A DNA stretch of 64,000 nucleotides from Halomarina litorea (GCF_024227715.1 NZ_CP100448.1:248001-312000), one strand, 5' to 3'. Shown: positions 26,677 to 36,388, numbered from the stretch's first letter. Numbers and translations: made by a program. The notes: generated by a model from the sequence alone, not told the origin.

Positions 26677-27047
26677 CGGTCACTGCTCGCTCCTCGGTGG
26701 ACACGTGTCGAGAAGTGGTCGCCGTGTTCGAGGACGGGAGTCAGCGCGCCCGGCGCGTGACGGGCCGGCGCTTCGGTTGCGGCCCGTGTCGCGGCTGGAG
26801 GGGGATGACGGGCGCGTCGGTCCCTCCCGCCGTGGTACTGGTAGTCGTTGAGGTGGTCGTCTCGGGCGAGTCGGTTGTCGTGTGCGGTGTGCGTCGGGTT
26901 GACATCGGGGGGTAGTGCTACGGTGGTCTGCGGGCGGTTCCGGCGGACGGCGGCTACCCGAGGCGTACCGGTGCGTGCATCACTCCCCGCTACAGGGGCA
27001 TTCATCATAAACGTTCATGTTCGAATTCGGGTCGGCGGGCGGACCGC
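26677..27047. other. 371-base gap without a convincing gene
   Basis: Open frames on both strands look like codon-bias shadows. One minus-strand frame has a locally protein-like acidic/polar stretch (HDNRLARDDHLNDYQYHGGR, about 26830-26890), but it continues antisense into the transporter gene and lacks a proper end. A TATA-like TTTATGA on the minus strand at about 27006-27012 could drive a short transcript. Nothing firmer is seen. Confidence 0.3.
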
Positions 27048-27329
27048 TCACTCCGCTTCGACGTCGAGTGCGCCGGCGATGGCCAGCAGGTCGGCCTTGG
27101 CGAACGACCCGCCGCCCGCCTCCGCGTCGTCGTCCTCGCGCAGTCCCACCCGCGACCGGATGCCCGCGCGCATCTGCGCCTTCGACGGCCGCTGTCCCCC
27201 CTTCACCGAGTACCCGACCTCGCTCGCGATGGCCGCGAGTTCCTCCTTGGTGAACCCCGAGGACACCTCGCGCTCGAACCGACCGGTGGCGACGCGGATG
27301 TCGTTTCGCAGGTCGTGGACCGTGGGCAT
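27048..27329 (-). CDS. small hypothetical protein with duplicated helical motif
   Basis: This 93-residue protein is of a kind common in haloarchaea but without a known function. It has two similar helical blocks, 'FTKEELAAIASEVGYSV' (about 26-42) and 'FAKADLLAIAGALDVEAE' (about 76-93), each reminiscent of SAP/Rho-N-type helix-turn-helix segments. A basic stretch (KGGQRPSKAQMRAGIRSR) lies between them. Nucleic-acid binding is plausible from charge pattern but unproven. The ATG at 27329 is preceded by a conserved-looking gap. Confidence 0.6.
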   Translation of the reverse strand: MPTVHDLRNDIRVATGRFEREVSSGFTKEELAAIASEVGYSVKGGQRPSKAQMRAGIRSRVGLREDDDAEAGGGSFAKADLLAIAGALDVEAE

Positions 27330-27476
27330 ACCCGCCCCGTGGGGGAACGACGGCCTATAGATTGGGGTTCGACGGCAGTCGGTGGGGAACTACCCCGCAC
27401 CCGGCACACTCCCGACCGGACGAAAGTGGGGCCGAATTGGGCAAAGATTCACGATACCCCCATGTGAAGTGTTGCC

Positions 27477-27704
27477 ATGGTAAAGATTACGCTGGACGTC
27501 GACGACGACCTCGCGGCGCGAATGGCCGGCCAGCCACACGTCGACTGGGACTGGGCGGCGGAGCGGGCGCTGACCGACTACGCCGAGAAACTTGACCGCC
27601 TCGCCGCGGGGGACGCGACCCACGACGTCGTTCACGAGGCCATCACGCCGACCGACGCGGGCGACCGCGTCACGGTCAGACTCACGCCGAGAGAGGAGGG
27701 GTGA
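27477..27704 (+). CDS. small hypothetical protein, ribbon-helix-helix-like
   Basis: This 75-residue acidic protein starts 'MVKITLDVDDDLAARM', which looks like the beta-strand and first helix of ribbon-helix-helix antitoxin-type repressors. A helical middle ('DWAAERALTDYAEKLDRLA') and a strand 'DRVTVRLTPREEG' follow. No toxin gene is adjacent (tRNA-Gln follows), so a toxin-antitoxin role is unsupported. The upstream region holds 'AAAGATTCACGATACC', possibly part of a promoter. Confidence 0.55.
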   Translation: MVKITLDVDDDLAARMAGQPHVDWDWAAERALTDYAEKLDRLAAGDATHDVVHEAITPTDAGDRVTVRLTPREEG

Positions 27705-27752
27705 GGACGAGGGCGGAAGAGGGCGGTCGCTCGGGAGCGTGGAATCAGAGAG

Positions 27753-27825
27753 TAGTCCATACTGGATTCGAACCAGTGTCGTTGCCCCCAGAAGGCAACA
27801 GGATTGGCCACTACCCCAATGGACT
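27753..27825 (-). tRNA. tRNA-Gln (anticodon CTG)
   Basis: A cloverleaf folds on the minus strand. The acceptor stem AGTCCAT/ATGGACT is a perfect 7 bp, the anticodon stem TTGCC/GGCAA closes the loop TTCTGGG with anticodon CTG, and the T-stem ACTGG/CCAGT closes TTCGAAT. The discriminator base is A. No intron and no encoded CCA are seen. It reads CAG glutamine codons. Confidence 0.93.
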
Positions 27826-27898
27826 GTTGTTGCACTCAACGGTAGCCCGCTCACCTAAATGAGTGTTACGAAGCAGGCTCAGGTGGGACCGCAGTCTC

Positions 27899-28449
27899 TC
27901 AGCCGTCGGCAGGGGGGTCGAAGTGCTCTTTCCTGTGGCAGTTCGCACACAGGACGACACAGCGGTCGATCTCCTCGAAGACGCGGACGGCTGCGTAGCC
28001 GTACGATATCATCTTCCCGACGGCCGTCTCCTTCTCTCCGACGTGGTGGAAGTCCAGACAGCCCGGATGGTCCTCGCCACAGCGAGCACAGGCACACCGG
28101 TCACGTTTGTACTCGTAGACACGGCGGCGGATAGTCGCGCGTCGGCCGTTCGCTCTGTGTTGTGGTCGGCATTCCGGTAGTGCCAGCGCTGTGTGGACGA
28201 CAGTTCTCCCCACTCGATGCCATCGGGGAGGTCGACTCCCGACGGTTTCGGCTCGGTTCGGGACCCAGTAGACGCGGCAGTCGAGAGTCCTGCCGCCCGC
28301 TTCGCCTCGTTCCACCCGCCGAGGACGCGAACGACCGTCCCGGAGGCGGGCGTCAGACCCAGTTCCTCGTACTGTCGCTTCGACGGTGACTCGCCGAGTC
28401 GACGTGCGGCCGTCCCGAGTGTGTCGAGACACACCGATTCGTCCACCAT
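27899..28449 (-). pseudogene. HNH endonuclease with homing-associated repeats, frameshifted
   Basis: The N-terminal half (ATG at 28449) reads '[15 protein letters not shown]...[12 protein letters not shown]', homing-endonuclease-associated repeats, through '[12 protein letters not shown]' in one frame. The C-terminal half continues in another frame with 'RRATIRRRVYEYKRDRCACARCG', 'LDFHHVGEKE' and 'CVVLCANCHRKEHF', a zinc-stabilised HNH domain. The join needs a -1 step near 28134-28155, as expected for loss of one base. This is either a decayed gene or a sequencing error. It sits between tRNA-Gln and purO. Confidence 0.75.
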
Positions 28450-28537
28450 CACCGATTCGAGGTGGGGCGGGGGACTATCGTTTCGGGAGCGACGCCGAGT
28501 AGAAAGACCCAACCCCGCTCCGTCCGCCCTCCCGATC

Positions 28538-29122
28538 ATGTACGTCGGTCGCTTCGTCGTCGTCGGACCCGGGATTGGCGCGTACCGCGTCTCCTCCCGG
28601 TCGTTTCCGAACCGTCAGGTCGTCGCGCGAGGGGAGACGCTCACCGTCGCCCCGACGCCCGACGCGCCGCCGTCGGACAACCCCTACATCGCGTACAACT
28701 GCCTGCGGCCCGTCGAACGGGCGGGCGAACCGCTCGCAGTCGTGGGCAACGGGTCGCACGTCGACCCCATCGCCGAGAAACTGGAGATGGGCTACCCGGC
28801 GCGGGACGCCCTCGCCACCGCGTTGCTGGCGCTGGACTTCGAGAAGGACGACTACGACACCCCGCGCGTGGCGGGCGTGGTCGGGCGTGAGACGGCCCAC
28901 GTCGGGACCGTCCGGCGGGACGCCCTCGTGGTCCGCGAGGTGGCGGAACCGACCATCGTGGCGACCTACGAGACGGACGACCCGGAAACGTTCGCACTCG
29001 ACGCGACGACGGCGGCGGAGGCGGCCAGAACCGTCTACACACACGACTTCGAACATGCGGTCTGTGCGGCGGGCGTGACCGTCGACGACGACGTCGAGAC
29101 GGCCATCGTCAACGAGGACTGA
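28538..29122 (+). CDS. purO: archaeal IMP cyclohydrolase PurO
   Basis: This 194-residue protein matches archaeal PurO: '[12 protein letters not shown]' at the start, '[12 protein letters not shown]', '[12 protein letters not shown]' and '[23 protein letters not shown]'. It closes FAICAR to IMP, the last step of purine synthesis, and replaces the cyclohydrolase half of bacterial PurH. The ATG at 28538 lies close downstream of the divergent frameshifted HNH gene. No other purine gene is adjacent. Confidence 0.92.
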   Translation: MYVGRFVVVGPGIGAYRVSSRSFPNRQVVARGETLTVAPTPDAPPSDNPYIAYNCLRPVERAGEPLAVVGNGSHVDPIAEKLEMGYPARDALATALLALDFEKDDYDTPRVAGVVGRETAHVGTVRRDALVVREVAEPTIVATYETDDPETFALDATTAAEAARTVYTHDFEHAVCAAGVTVDDDVETAIVNED

Positions 29123-29295
29123 ACGCACGGACGAGTCGCCCGGGGCGCACGGACCCGCCGAGCGGTGAAGTACGGTTTCTTCCACAGAACTACGTATCAC
29201 TCCGAAACGAACTGCGAATTACCCACAGGGGGACGACTCGGTAGCCGTACATACACCAGTATATCGGTATGGCGAGTTAGCAATAAATTCGTAGA

Positions 29296-29311
29296 AAATA
29301 TATACAAAAAG
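29296..29311 (+). promoter_or_regulatory. AT-rich core promoter of the pst operon
   Basis: A run of A/T (AAAATATATACAAAAA) lies about 40-54 bases upstream of the pstS ATG at 29350, inside an unusually AT-rich 227-base gap. It is the only TATA-like element there. A weak inverted repeat CATAC-N12-GTATG at 29250-29271 just upstream could bind a phosphate regulator. Confidence 0.5.
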
Positions 29312-29349
29312 CGCAACCTTCATATTCTGAACGCGGCCACGTGCAGGTG

Positions 29350-30426
29350 ATGACGGACAACTCGTCCAACCGGGTCTCACGGCGCACGTTCATCACCGCG
29401 ACCGGCACGGCCGGTGCGCTGGCGCTGGCAGGGTGTACCAGTAACGAGAACGCTGGCGGCGACGGCGGTCCGTCGGGTGGCTCGAACGGGAGCGGCGGCA
29501 ACGGGAGTCAGAACGGGAGCGACGGCGGCAGTTCGAGCGGACAGCTCTCGGGCACCATCGACATCGCCGGCTCCTCGACCGTCTTCCCGCTCGCCACCGC
29601 GATGGCCGAGAAGTTCCGCAAGGAGCACCCCGACGTCAAAATCAACCTCCAGTCGACCGGGACCGGCGGCGGCTTCGCGAACAACTTCTGCCCGGGACGG
29701 ACGGACTTCAACAACGCTTCGCGCCCCATCAAGGAAGAGGAGAAGGCCCAGTGCAAGCAGAACAACGTCCAGCCCGTCGAGTTGAAGGTCGCGACGGACG
29801 CGCTCACGGTCATCGTCAACAACAACGCCGACTGGGTCGACTGCGTGACCGCAGAGGAACTCAAGCAGATCTGGTCGGCCGACAGCCCGCCCGAGATGTG
29901 GAGCGACGTCAACTCCGACTGGCCGGACCAGCCCTTCGAGCTGTACGGCCCGAGCGACGCCTCCGGCACCTACGACTACTTCATCGAGGCTATCATCGGC
30001 GAGGACGGGCCCGGTCACCGGAGCGACTACTCCCCGACCGAGCAGGACCGCACCATCATCCAGGGCGTCCAGAACTCCCAGTACGCGATGGGCTACCTCG
30101 GGTTCGCCTACTACACGGAGAACCAGAACTCCGTGAAAGCGCTCGGCGTCAACGACCAGTCGGGCGGCGGTGGCTGTGTCAAGCCGTCGATCGAGACCGC
30201 AAAGAGCGGCGAGTACGCCCCGCTCTCGCGCCCGCTGTTCACCTACCCCGCGAAGTCCTCGCTCGCAGAGGAGCACGTTGCCGAGTTCGCGAAGTTCTGG
30301 GTCGAGAACTCCACCAGCAACGAGATCGTCGCCCAGCAGGTCGGCTACATCCCCAACTCCAAAGAGGAGAAGAACGCCCAGATGCAGAAGCTCCAGCAGG
30401 CCATCGACGAAGCACAGAGTAACTGA
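29350..30426 (+). CDS. pstS: phosphate ABC transporter substrate-binding lipoprotein PstS
   Basis: This 358-residue lipoprotein has a twin-arginine signal 'SRRTFITATGTAGALALAGC' (SRRTF, lipobox ALAGC), then a Ser/Gly/Asn tether, then the phosphate-binding domain. Visible ligand loops are 'IAGSSTVFPLATAMAE', 'STGTGGGFANNFC' and 'GPSDASGTYDYF', with the Thr/Ser/Asp typical of PstS. It captures phosphate outside the cell. ATG 29350 is preferred to two upstream GTG codons because it puts the Arg pair at the usual Tat distance. Confidence 0.92.
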   Translation: MTDNSSNRVSRRTFITATGTAGALALAGCTSNENAGGDGGPSGGSNGSGGNGSQNGSDGGSSSGQLSGTIDIAGSSTVFPLATAMAEKFRKEHPDVKINLQSTGTGGGFANNFCPGRTDFNNASRPIKEEEKAQCKQNNVQPVELKVATDALTVIVNNNADWVDCVTAEELKQIWSADSPPEMWSDVNSDWPDQPFELYGPSDASGTYDYFIEAIIGEDGPGHRSDYSPTEQDRTIIQGVQNSQYAMGYLGFAYYTENQNSVKALGVNDQSGGGGCVKPSIETAKSGEYAPLSRPLFTYPAKSSLAEEHVAEFAKFWVENSTSNEIVAQQVGYIPNSKEEKNAQMQKLQQAIDEAQSN

Positions 30427-30446
30427 CGCGCCTCGGCGTCGAACGA

Positions 30447-30456
30447 AGCGTTTTTT
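30447..30456 (+). terminator. T-run between pstS and pstC
   Basis: GAAGCG followed by six T residues lies 21-30 bases after the pstS stop. A short poly-T can end archaeal transcription, so partial termination here would give more PstS than PstCAB. Confidence 0.4.
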
Positions 30457-30486
30457 CCCAAACGACCGAATCCACCACCACACGCA

Positions 30487-31446
30487 ATGAGCACGGACGA
30501 CCTGCAAACAGACCTCACGCGGAGGACGGAGAACTCGCCCAGAGAGCTCCTGTCGCGCTCGTTTTTCTTCCTGTGCGCGGCGCTCTCTATCGCGACGACG
30601 CTCGCCATCATCTTCCTCCTGACCACGGAGGCGGCGAAGTTCTTCAGCGCCACCGCCCCCCTCGTCGGGGTGACCGGAGAGACGGCCTCCATCGTCGAGT
30701 TCCTGACGGGGACGAGGTGGGAGATAAACAACGGGAAGTTCGGCGTCCTCCCGCTCGTCTCGGCGACGCTGATGATCACCATCGGGTCGGCGGTCATCGC
30801 GCTCCCGCTCGGCGTCGCGACGGCCATCTACCTCAGCGAGTACGCGAGCCCGCAGGTCCGCTCCGTGCTCAAGCCCGCACTCGAGATTCTCGCGGGCGTC
30901 CCCACCGTCGTCTACGGCTTCTTCGCGCTCATCTACATCACGCCCGCGCTGGGCACCGTCTTCCCCTCCATCAACTTCTTCAACCTGCTCTCCGCCAGCA
31001 TCGTCGTCGGTATCATGATCATCCCGATGGTCGCGTCCATCAGCGAGGACGCGATGTCGGCGGTGCCCGACGACCTCAGACAGGCCGGCTACGGCATGGG
31101 CGCGACAAAGTTCGACGTCTCCACGGGCATCGTCGTCCCCGCCGCCGTCTCCGGTATCTTCTCCTCGTTCATCCTCGCCATCTCGCGAGCCATCGGCGAG
31201 ACGATGGCCGTCGCCATCGCCGCCGGGTCGCGCGCACAACTGCTCAACCCGCTCAACCCCGCGGACTACCTCCAGAGCGGCCTGCCGATGACCGGCGCGA
31301 TGGTCCAGTTGCTCACCGGCGACATCACCGGCGGGGGGCTGGCCTACCGCAGCCTGTTCGCCATCGGCCTCACGCTGTTCGTCATCACGCTCGTCATGAA
31401 CATCGTCAGCGACGTCGTCGCGTCACACTACCGGGAGGAGTACTGA
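30487..31446 (+). CDS. pstC: phosphate ABC transporter permease PstC
   Basis: This 319-residue membrane protein has six helices plus an N-terminal anchor. It shows the binding-protein-dependent transport signature 'SISEDAMSAVPDDLRQAGYGMGATKFD' (EAA loop) and 'LAISRAIGETMAVAIAAGSR'. With PstA it forms the phosphate channel in the membrane. It is preceded by a 60-base gap after pstS and followed after 1 base by pstA, so pstCA are tightly coupled. Confidence 0.92.
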   Translation: MSTDDLQTDLTRRTENSPRELLSRSFFFLCAALSIATTLAIIFLLTTEAAKFFSATAPLVGVTGETASIVEFLTGTRWEINNGKFGVLPLVSATLMITIGSAVIALPLGVATAIYLSEYASPQVRSVLKPALEILAGVPTVVYGFFALIYITPALGTVFPSINFFNLLSASIVVGIMIIPMVASISEDAMSAVPDDLRQAGYGMGATKFDVSTGIVVPAAVSGIFSSFILAISRAIGETMAVAIAAGSRAQLLNPLNPADYLQSGLPMTGAMVQLLTGDITGGGLAYRSLFAIGLTLFVITLVMNIVSDVVASHYREEY

Positions 31447-31447
31447 G

Positions 31448-33100
31448 ATGGCAACGGACACCGACACGGAGACCTTCGACGGCTTCGGACAGGTCAGCCG
31501 CACCGTCGGCACCGTCTTCCGGTACGGCCTGCTGGCGGCGACGCTGTTCGGCATCGTCGTCCTCGGTATCCTGCTGGTGTACGTCGCCAACGACGCCATC
31601 CAGCCGCTGACAGCCGACCCCGGCTGGCACCTCACCTTCTTCCTGACGCTGGTGGTCCCGTCGGTCGCCGTCGGGAGCTACCTCTACTACCGGAACACGG
31701 CGGCGCTCAAGACCGGACTGGCCGTCGTCGGCCTGTTCCTCGTCAGTCTCATGTTCGCCGCCGGGGCGTCGCTCGTGTTCGTCGATATCGTTCCGCCACT
31801 CGTCTGGTTCGCCTACGTCCTCGGTATCGCCGTCCCCTCGGCGCTGGTCGTGGCCGTCGTCCGGTACGACCACCGACTGCCATTCCTCGCGCGCATCGGT
31901 CTCACGCTGGGGCTGTTCTACCTCTCGCTGTTCGGCCTGACCGGGCCGGTCGGCGAGTTCCTCGGCCTCCCACAGGTCGTCCCCGGCCTCGTCACCGTGA
32001 TTCAGACGCTCCCGTTCGTCCCCACCGACTGGATGATGCTCGCGCTCACGCTGGGTGTGGGCGTCGCCGTCGCCGTCGGCAGCCACTTCGCCAGCGAGAA
32101 CGGCCGCCGGACGGGGCTCGCGGCGGGTGTACTCGCCCTCCTCGGCGTCGTCGCCGGGGCGTTCGTCGGCCCGGCCCTCGGGTTCACGCCCGTCCCCGCG
32201 ACGGTCATCGCCGCGATGGCCGTCGTCCCGACGGGCGCGTTCGCGGGCGACGTCGTCGTCAACCGGCGGCACCGACGCGAGGGACTCGTGCTGACCGCGA
32301 TACTCCTCGGCGGGGCGTTGCTCGGCGCGTTCGTCGTCGAACTCGCGGGCTTCGCTGGCCCACAGTCGTGGGTCGACTGGCAGTTCCTCACCGGCGCCCA
32401 CAGCAGTTCTGACGCGTCCGAGGCCGGCTTCTACCCCGCCATCGGCGGCTCCATCATGCTGATGGTCACCGTGGCGGTGCTCTCGTTCCCCGTCGGCGTC
32501 GGCGCGGCGGTGTACTTAGAGGAGTACGCGCCGGACAACCGCTTCACCCGCATCATCGACGTGAACATCTCGAACCTCGCGGGCGTCCCCTCGGTGGTGT
32601 ACGGCCTGCTCGGTCTCGGGGTGTTCGTCACCTACCTCAACCAGCCCGCGGGGACGCTGTTCGTCGCGGGGGCGGCACTGGGACTGCTCATCCTCCCCAT
32701 CGTCATCATCTCCTCGCGCGAGGCCATCCGGTCGGTGCCCGACGAGATGCGTCAGGCCTCTTACGGGATGGGGGCGACGCGCTGGCAGACGGTCCGCAAC
32801 GTCGTCCTGCCGCGGGCGTTCCCCGGTATCCTGACGGGCACCATCCTCGCGCTGGGACGCGCCATCGGGGAGACGGCACCCCTCCTGATGGTCGGCGTCC
32901 CGACCGTGCTGTACAGCCTGCCGGGCGAACTCTCCGACAAGGTGACCGCGATGCCCATGCAGGTGTACGCGTGGTCCAGCCTGTTCGCCGGGGACGACTT
33001 CTACACGAAGGCCGTCCCCGCGGGCGTGGTGGTCCTCGTCGTCATCCTGCTGGCGATGAACTCCGCGGCCATCGTCCTGCGCAACCGCTACGACAGCTAA
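31448..33100 (+). CDS. pstA: phosphate ABC transporter permease PstA with long N-terminal membrane region
   Basis: This 550-residue permease has its core PstA domain in the C-terminal half (about 330-545), with '[22 protein letters not shown]', the EAA loop '[19 protein letters not shown]' and '[17 protein letters not shown]'. Bacterial PstA is about 290 residues. Here an extra run of about eight hydrophobic helices (about 50-300) is inserted after the first helix, as also seen in other haloarchaeal PstA proteins. The role of the extra helices is unknown. Confidence 0.9.
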   Translation: MATDTDTETFDGFGQVSRTVGTVFRYGLLAATLFGIVVLGILLVYVANDAIQPLTADPGWHLTFFLTLVVPSVAVGSYLYYRNTAALKTGLAVVGLFLVSLMFAAGASLVFVDIVPPLVWFAYVLGIAVPSALVVAVVRYDHRLPFLARIGLTLGLFYLSLFGLTGPVGEFLGLPQVVPGLVTVIQTLPFVPTDWMMLALTLGVGVAVAVGSHFASENGRRTGLAAGVLALLGVVAGAFVGPALGFTPVPATVIAAMAVVPTGAFAGDVVVNRRHRREGLVLTAILLGGALLGAFVVELAGFAGPQSWVDWQFLTGAHSSSDASEAGFYPAIGGSIMLMVTVAVLSFPVGVGAAVYLEEYAPDNRFTRIIDVNISNLAGVPSVVYGLLGLGVFVTYLNQPAGTLFVAGAALGLLILPIVIISSREAIRSVPDEMRQASYGMGATRWQTVRNVVLPRAFPGILTGTILALGRAIGETAPLLMVGVPTVLYSLPGELSDKVTAMPMQVYAWSSLFAGDDFYTKAVPAGVVVLVVILLAMNSAAIVLRNRYDS

Positions 33101-33108
33101 CTTCAACA

Positions 33109-33984
33109 ATGAGCAACAACGAACAGGAGACGATGGAGGACGCAGCGAGCGAGACCGACGACCCGACGAACGACGACATGCTCGTCCAGACCGACGTGAG
33201 CGAGAGCGTCAGTTCGTCGAGCAAGCGCGCGGCCGAGACGGTCATCGAGTCGCGGAACATCAACGTCTGGTACGACGACGACCAGGCGCTCCACGACATC
33301 TCGATGGAGATTCCCGAGAACCGGGTCACCGCCATGATCGGTCCCTCGGGCTGTGGGAAGTCCACCTTCCTGCGCTGTATCAACCGGATGAACGACCTCA
33401 TCGACGCCGCGCGCGTCGAGGGTGAACTCACCTTGCGCGGGAAGAACGTCTACGACGACGACGTCGACCCCGTCGCCCTCCGCCGGCGCGTCGGGATGGT
33501 GTTCCAGAAGCCCAACCCGTTCCCCAAGAGCATCTACGACAACGTCACCTACGGGCTGGACATCCAGGGCATCGGGGGCGACCACGACGAGATCGTCGAG
33601 CGCTCGCTGAAGCGCGCCGCCCTCTGGGACGAGGTCAAGGACCGCCTCGACGAGTCGGGCCTCGAACTCTCCGGCGGGCAACAACAGCGCCTCTGTATCG
33701 CCCGCGCCATCGCCACGGACCCCGAGGTCCTCCTGATGGACGAACCCGCGAGCGCGCTGGACCCGGTGGCGACCAGTCAGATCGAGGACCTCATCGAGGA
33801 ACTCGCCGAGGACTACACCGTCGTCATCGTCACGCACAACATGCAGCAGGCGGCGCGCATCTCCGACAAGACCGCCGTGTTCCTCACCGGCGGCGAACTC
33901 GTCGAGTTCGACGACACCCAGAAGGTGTTCGAGGACCCCGAGAGCGACCGGGTCGAGGACTACATCACGGGCAAGTTCGGGTAA
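33109..33984 (+). CDS. pstB: phosphate ABC transporter ATP-binding protein PstB
   Basis: This 291-residue ATPase has Walker A 'GPSGCGKST' (about 80-88), '[16 protein letters not shown]' (signature), Walker B '[13 protein letters not shown]' and a switch '[13 protein letters not shown]', which together with '[19 protein letters not shown]' are characteristic of PstB. An acidic N-terminal tail of about 45 residues is haloarchaea-like. The start ATG at 33109 comes 8 bases after the pstA stop. It powers phosphate import. Confidence 0.93.
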   Translation: MSNNEQETMEDAASETDDPTNDDMLVQTDVSESVSSSSKRAAETVIESRNINVWYDDDQALHDISMEIPENRVTAMIGPSGCGKSTFLRCINRMNDLIDAARVEGELTLRGKNVYDDDVDPVALRRRVGMVFQKPNPFPKSIYDNVTYGLDIQGIGGDHDEIVERSLKRAALWDEVKDRLDESGLELSGGQQQRLCIARAIATDPEVLLMDEPASALDPVATSQIEDLIEELAEDYTVVIVTHNMQQAARISDKTAVFLTGGELVEFDDTQKVFEDPESDRVEDYITGKFG

Positions 33985-33987
33985 GCC

Positions 33988-34689
33988 GTGTCGCGCGAGT
34001 CGCTCCAGGCGCGTCTCGACGACCTCGCGACCGCCGTCGAGGAGATGGCCGACCTCGTCCTCGACCGACTGCGGACCGCGACGACCGCGCTCGCGGAGCG
34101 GGACACTGACCGGGCGCAGACCGTCCTCGACGGTGACGACGCGGTCAACGAGCGGTACCTCGGCATCGAACACCGGTGTATCGACATCCTCGCGCTCCGC
34201 CAACCGGTGGCGAGCGACCTCCGCCTCGTGGCGGCCTCGTTCAAGATCATCACCGACCTCGAACGCGTCGGCGACCTCGCGGTCAACCTCGCGGAGTACG
34301 CCCTGACCGCGGACCGCGAACTGCTCCCCGAGGTCGACGTGAGCCGCATCGCGAGCGTCGCCACCGGGATGCTGGAGGACGCGGTAGCCGCCTACCGGGA
34401 GTCCGTCGCGGCCCTCCGCGGCGACGACGCGGACGCCGACGACAGCGTCTGGCGGTGCCACGAGGTCGCCGACCGGGACACCGACCTCGACGCCCTCTGT
34501 ACGCACGCGGGGACGGTCATCGTCCGCTCGCTGGTCGAGGCCACGGACGACGACGTCGACGACCTGCTGGAGGGCGTCCAGGTGCTCATGCTCACCGTCC
34601 GTGACCTCGAACGGGTGGGCGACCACGCCGTCAACGTCGCCGCCCGGACGCTGTACATGACCACCAGCAGCGACGAACTCATCTACTGA
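33988..34689 (+). CDS. phoU: PhoU-family phosphate regulator
   Basis: This 233-residue all-helical protein has two PhoU three-helix bundles, each with the metal-binding 'D-L-E-R-V-G-D' motif: 'IITDLERVGDLAVNLAEYA' (about 88-106) and 'TVRDLERVGDHAVNVAARTLY' (about 208-228). PhoU curbs Pst uptake and signals phosphate state. The start is GTG at 33988, four bases after the pstB stop, completing the pstSCAB-phoU operon. Confidence 0.92.
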   Translation: MSRESLQARLDDLATAVEEMADLVLDRLRTATTALAERDTDRAQTVLDGDDAVNERYLGIEHRCIDILALRQPVASDLRLVAASFKIITDLERVGDLAVNLAEYALTADRELLPEVDVSRIASVATGMLEDAVAAYRESVAALRGDDADADDSVWRCHEVADRDTDLDALCTHAGTVIVRSLVEATDDDVDDLLEGVQVLMLTVRDLERVGDHAVNVAARTLYMTTSSDELIY

Positions 34690-35047
34690 CTCCCCCGCCG
34701 CCCTCACGAGCGCCCAGTAGTCGCGCCGGCTGCTCCCCAGACCCCTTCGTTTCTACTGAACGCCGACCGCCGACCGACAGCAGGGGACTCCTGCGTGCCG
34801 TCTTCGGGGGGTGCCCCCCGGTCGCGGTTCGACGCGAAGCGACCCGCTGGACGGCTCCGTATCCCTCGGGGGACGACGCGAACGGTCGCAGCGAGGCTCT
34901 TCTCGGCGGGAGCTCCTCCGGGGGTGGTGCGGGACGGCCCCGCCCGACCCCCGTCTGCTCCTGTCGTCGTCCGTCATCGGGTCGACGCACCACCTGTCGC
35001 TCTCCGTGTCGACGACCGGCGAGAACAGGCGGCCGCGCGTCTCGGTC
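34690..35047. repeat. 358-base gap with hairpin sequences
   Basis: No gene is evident. The stretch holds a perfect hairpin at 34805-34820 (7-bp stem CGGGGGG, loop TG) and several looser GC palindromes around 34830-34930, including a 'TCGCGGTTCGACGCGAAGCGA' region. The convergent stops of phoU and aspartate kinase flank it, so it may act as a two-sided terminator or hold remnants of the hairpin repeat family. Confidence 0.45.
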
Positions 35048-36232
35048 TCAGTCGGAGAACTCCGACTGGATGATGCGCAGGGCCTCCTCGCGGTCGGCCC
35101 AGTCGACGAACATGGCGACGCTCGTCGCACTCGTGATGAGGTCGTGGACGTTGATGTGGTTCTCCGCGAGGGGGTTGACGATCTGCTGGATGACCCCCGG
35201 CTGGTTGGGGAGTTCGCCGCCCGTGACGCGGATGACGGCCACGTCGTGTTCGACGGTGACGCTGGAGAGCGTCTCGTCCTCGACGACGCACTCGTGGAGG
35301 ATGGTCTCGGCCCGTTCGGCCACCGACGCGTCGACGTAGTACGTCAGCGAGTCCATCCCGCTGGCGACGGCGTCGACGTTGATGTCGGCCTCCTTCAGCG
35401 CCGTCGAGAGCACCGCGTTGATGCCCGGTCGGTTGCGGATGGCGCGGCCCGCGACGGTGAGACAGGCCAGCGGTTCCTCGCGGAGGTCGATGAGGTTCTC
35501 GAACTGCCCCTCGATGCTCGTCCCGCCGGTCAGGAGGTCGCCGTGCTGGTAGTGGACGACGCGCACCGAGAGGTTCCCGCTCTTGTAGCTGAGCGCGCTG
35601 GGTGCGATGACCTCCGCCCCGCGGAACGAGAGGTTCCGGAGTTCGTCGACCGTAATCTCGCCGACGTTTCGCGCCCCCTCGACGACCGAGGGGTCACCGG
35701 TCATGACGCCCTCGACGTCGGTGACGATGACCACCTCGTCGGCCCCCATGTAGTTGCCCAGCATGACGGCCGTGGTGTCGGAGCCACCGCGCCCGAGGGT
35801 CGTGGTGTTGCCCGCGTGGTCCTGTGCGAGGAAGCCCGTGATGACGGGGACAACGCCGTCCAACTGGTCCGCGAGCGCCTTCGCCCGGCGCTGGGTCTCC
35901 TCGACGTCGACCTCGCCGCGGGCGTTCGTGATGACCGGCCAGTCGGGGTGGCCGGGTTCGAGGAAGACGGCGTTGATGCCCCGCGCGCCGAGGGCGGCCT
36001 TCAACATGCGGACGGAGGTACGCTCGCCCATCGAGACGATCTCCGCCCGGTCGGCCTCGTCGGCCTCGAAGGCGATGGCGTCGAGCAGGAAGTCCGTCGT
36101 CGACCCCATGGCGCTCGCCACCACCGCGACCTCGTGGCCGTTCTCGACGGCGGCGGCGACGGAGTCCGCCGCCCGGTTCACCCGGTCGCCGTTGCCGAGA
36201 CTCGTCCCGCCGAACTTGGCGAGGACGCGCAT
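35048..36232 (-). CDS. lysC: aspartate kinase
   Basis: This 394-residue kinase begins 'MRVLAKFGGTSLGNGDRV' (the KFGGTS nucleotide motif) and has 'RGGSDTTAVMLG' and 'TDVEGVMTGDP' of the amino-acid kinase fold. Two ACT domains follow (about 270-394), ending 'HDLITSATSVAMFVDW', for feedback control by lysine or threonine. It phosphorylates aspartate, the entry step to threonine, methionine and lysine. ATG 36232. No other pathway gene is adjacent. Confidence 0.93.
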   Translation of the reverse strand: MRVLAKFGGTSLGNGDRVNRAADSVAAAVENGHEVAVVASAMGSTTDFLLDAIAFEADEADRAEIVSMGERTSVRMLKAALGARGINAVFLEPGHPDWPVITNARGEVDVEETQRRAKALADQLDGVVPVITGFLAQDHAGNTTTLGRGGSDTTAVMLGNYMGADEVVIVTDVEGVMTGDPSVVEGARNVGEITVDELRNLSFRGAEVIAPSALSYKSGNLSVRVVHYQHGDLLTGGTSIEGQFENLIDLREEPLACLTVAGRAIRNRPGINAVLSTALKEADINVDAVASGMDSLTYYVDASVAERAETILHECVVEDETLSSVTVEHDVAVIRVTGGELPNQPGVIQQIVNPLAENHINVHDLITSATSVAMFVDWADREEALRIIQSEFSD

Positions 36233-36388
36233 CAGGCGTCCCCCTGTCGGTATGCTTCACGGCGTACCTGCGTGTGCGTGCTGGTCATTGTCTCCCCGAG
36301 GCCGGGAACGAGCATAAACTGCAGGAATCGCCCGAAGCCTTGCCGGTCCGGGGGACGGATTTAATTCGTGTACCCTGCTAGCAGTGGT

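Noticed and set aside
26289-27008. Minus-strand frame over the gap after the first AI-2E permease
   Set aside because: It runs antisense into the transporter gene and lacks a proper end; only a short polar stretch looks protein-like.
27477-27704. Toxin-antitoxin module
   Set aside because: The small protein looks like a ribbon-helix-helix repressor, but no toxin-like neighbour is present.
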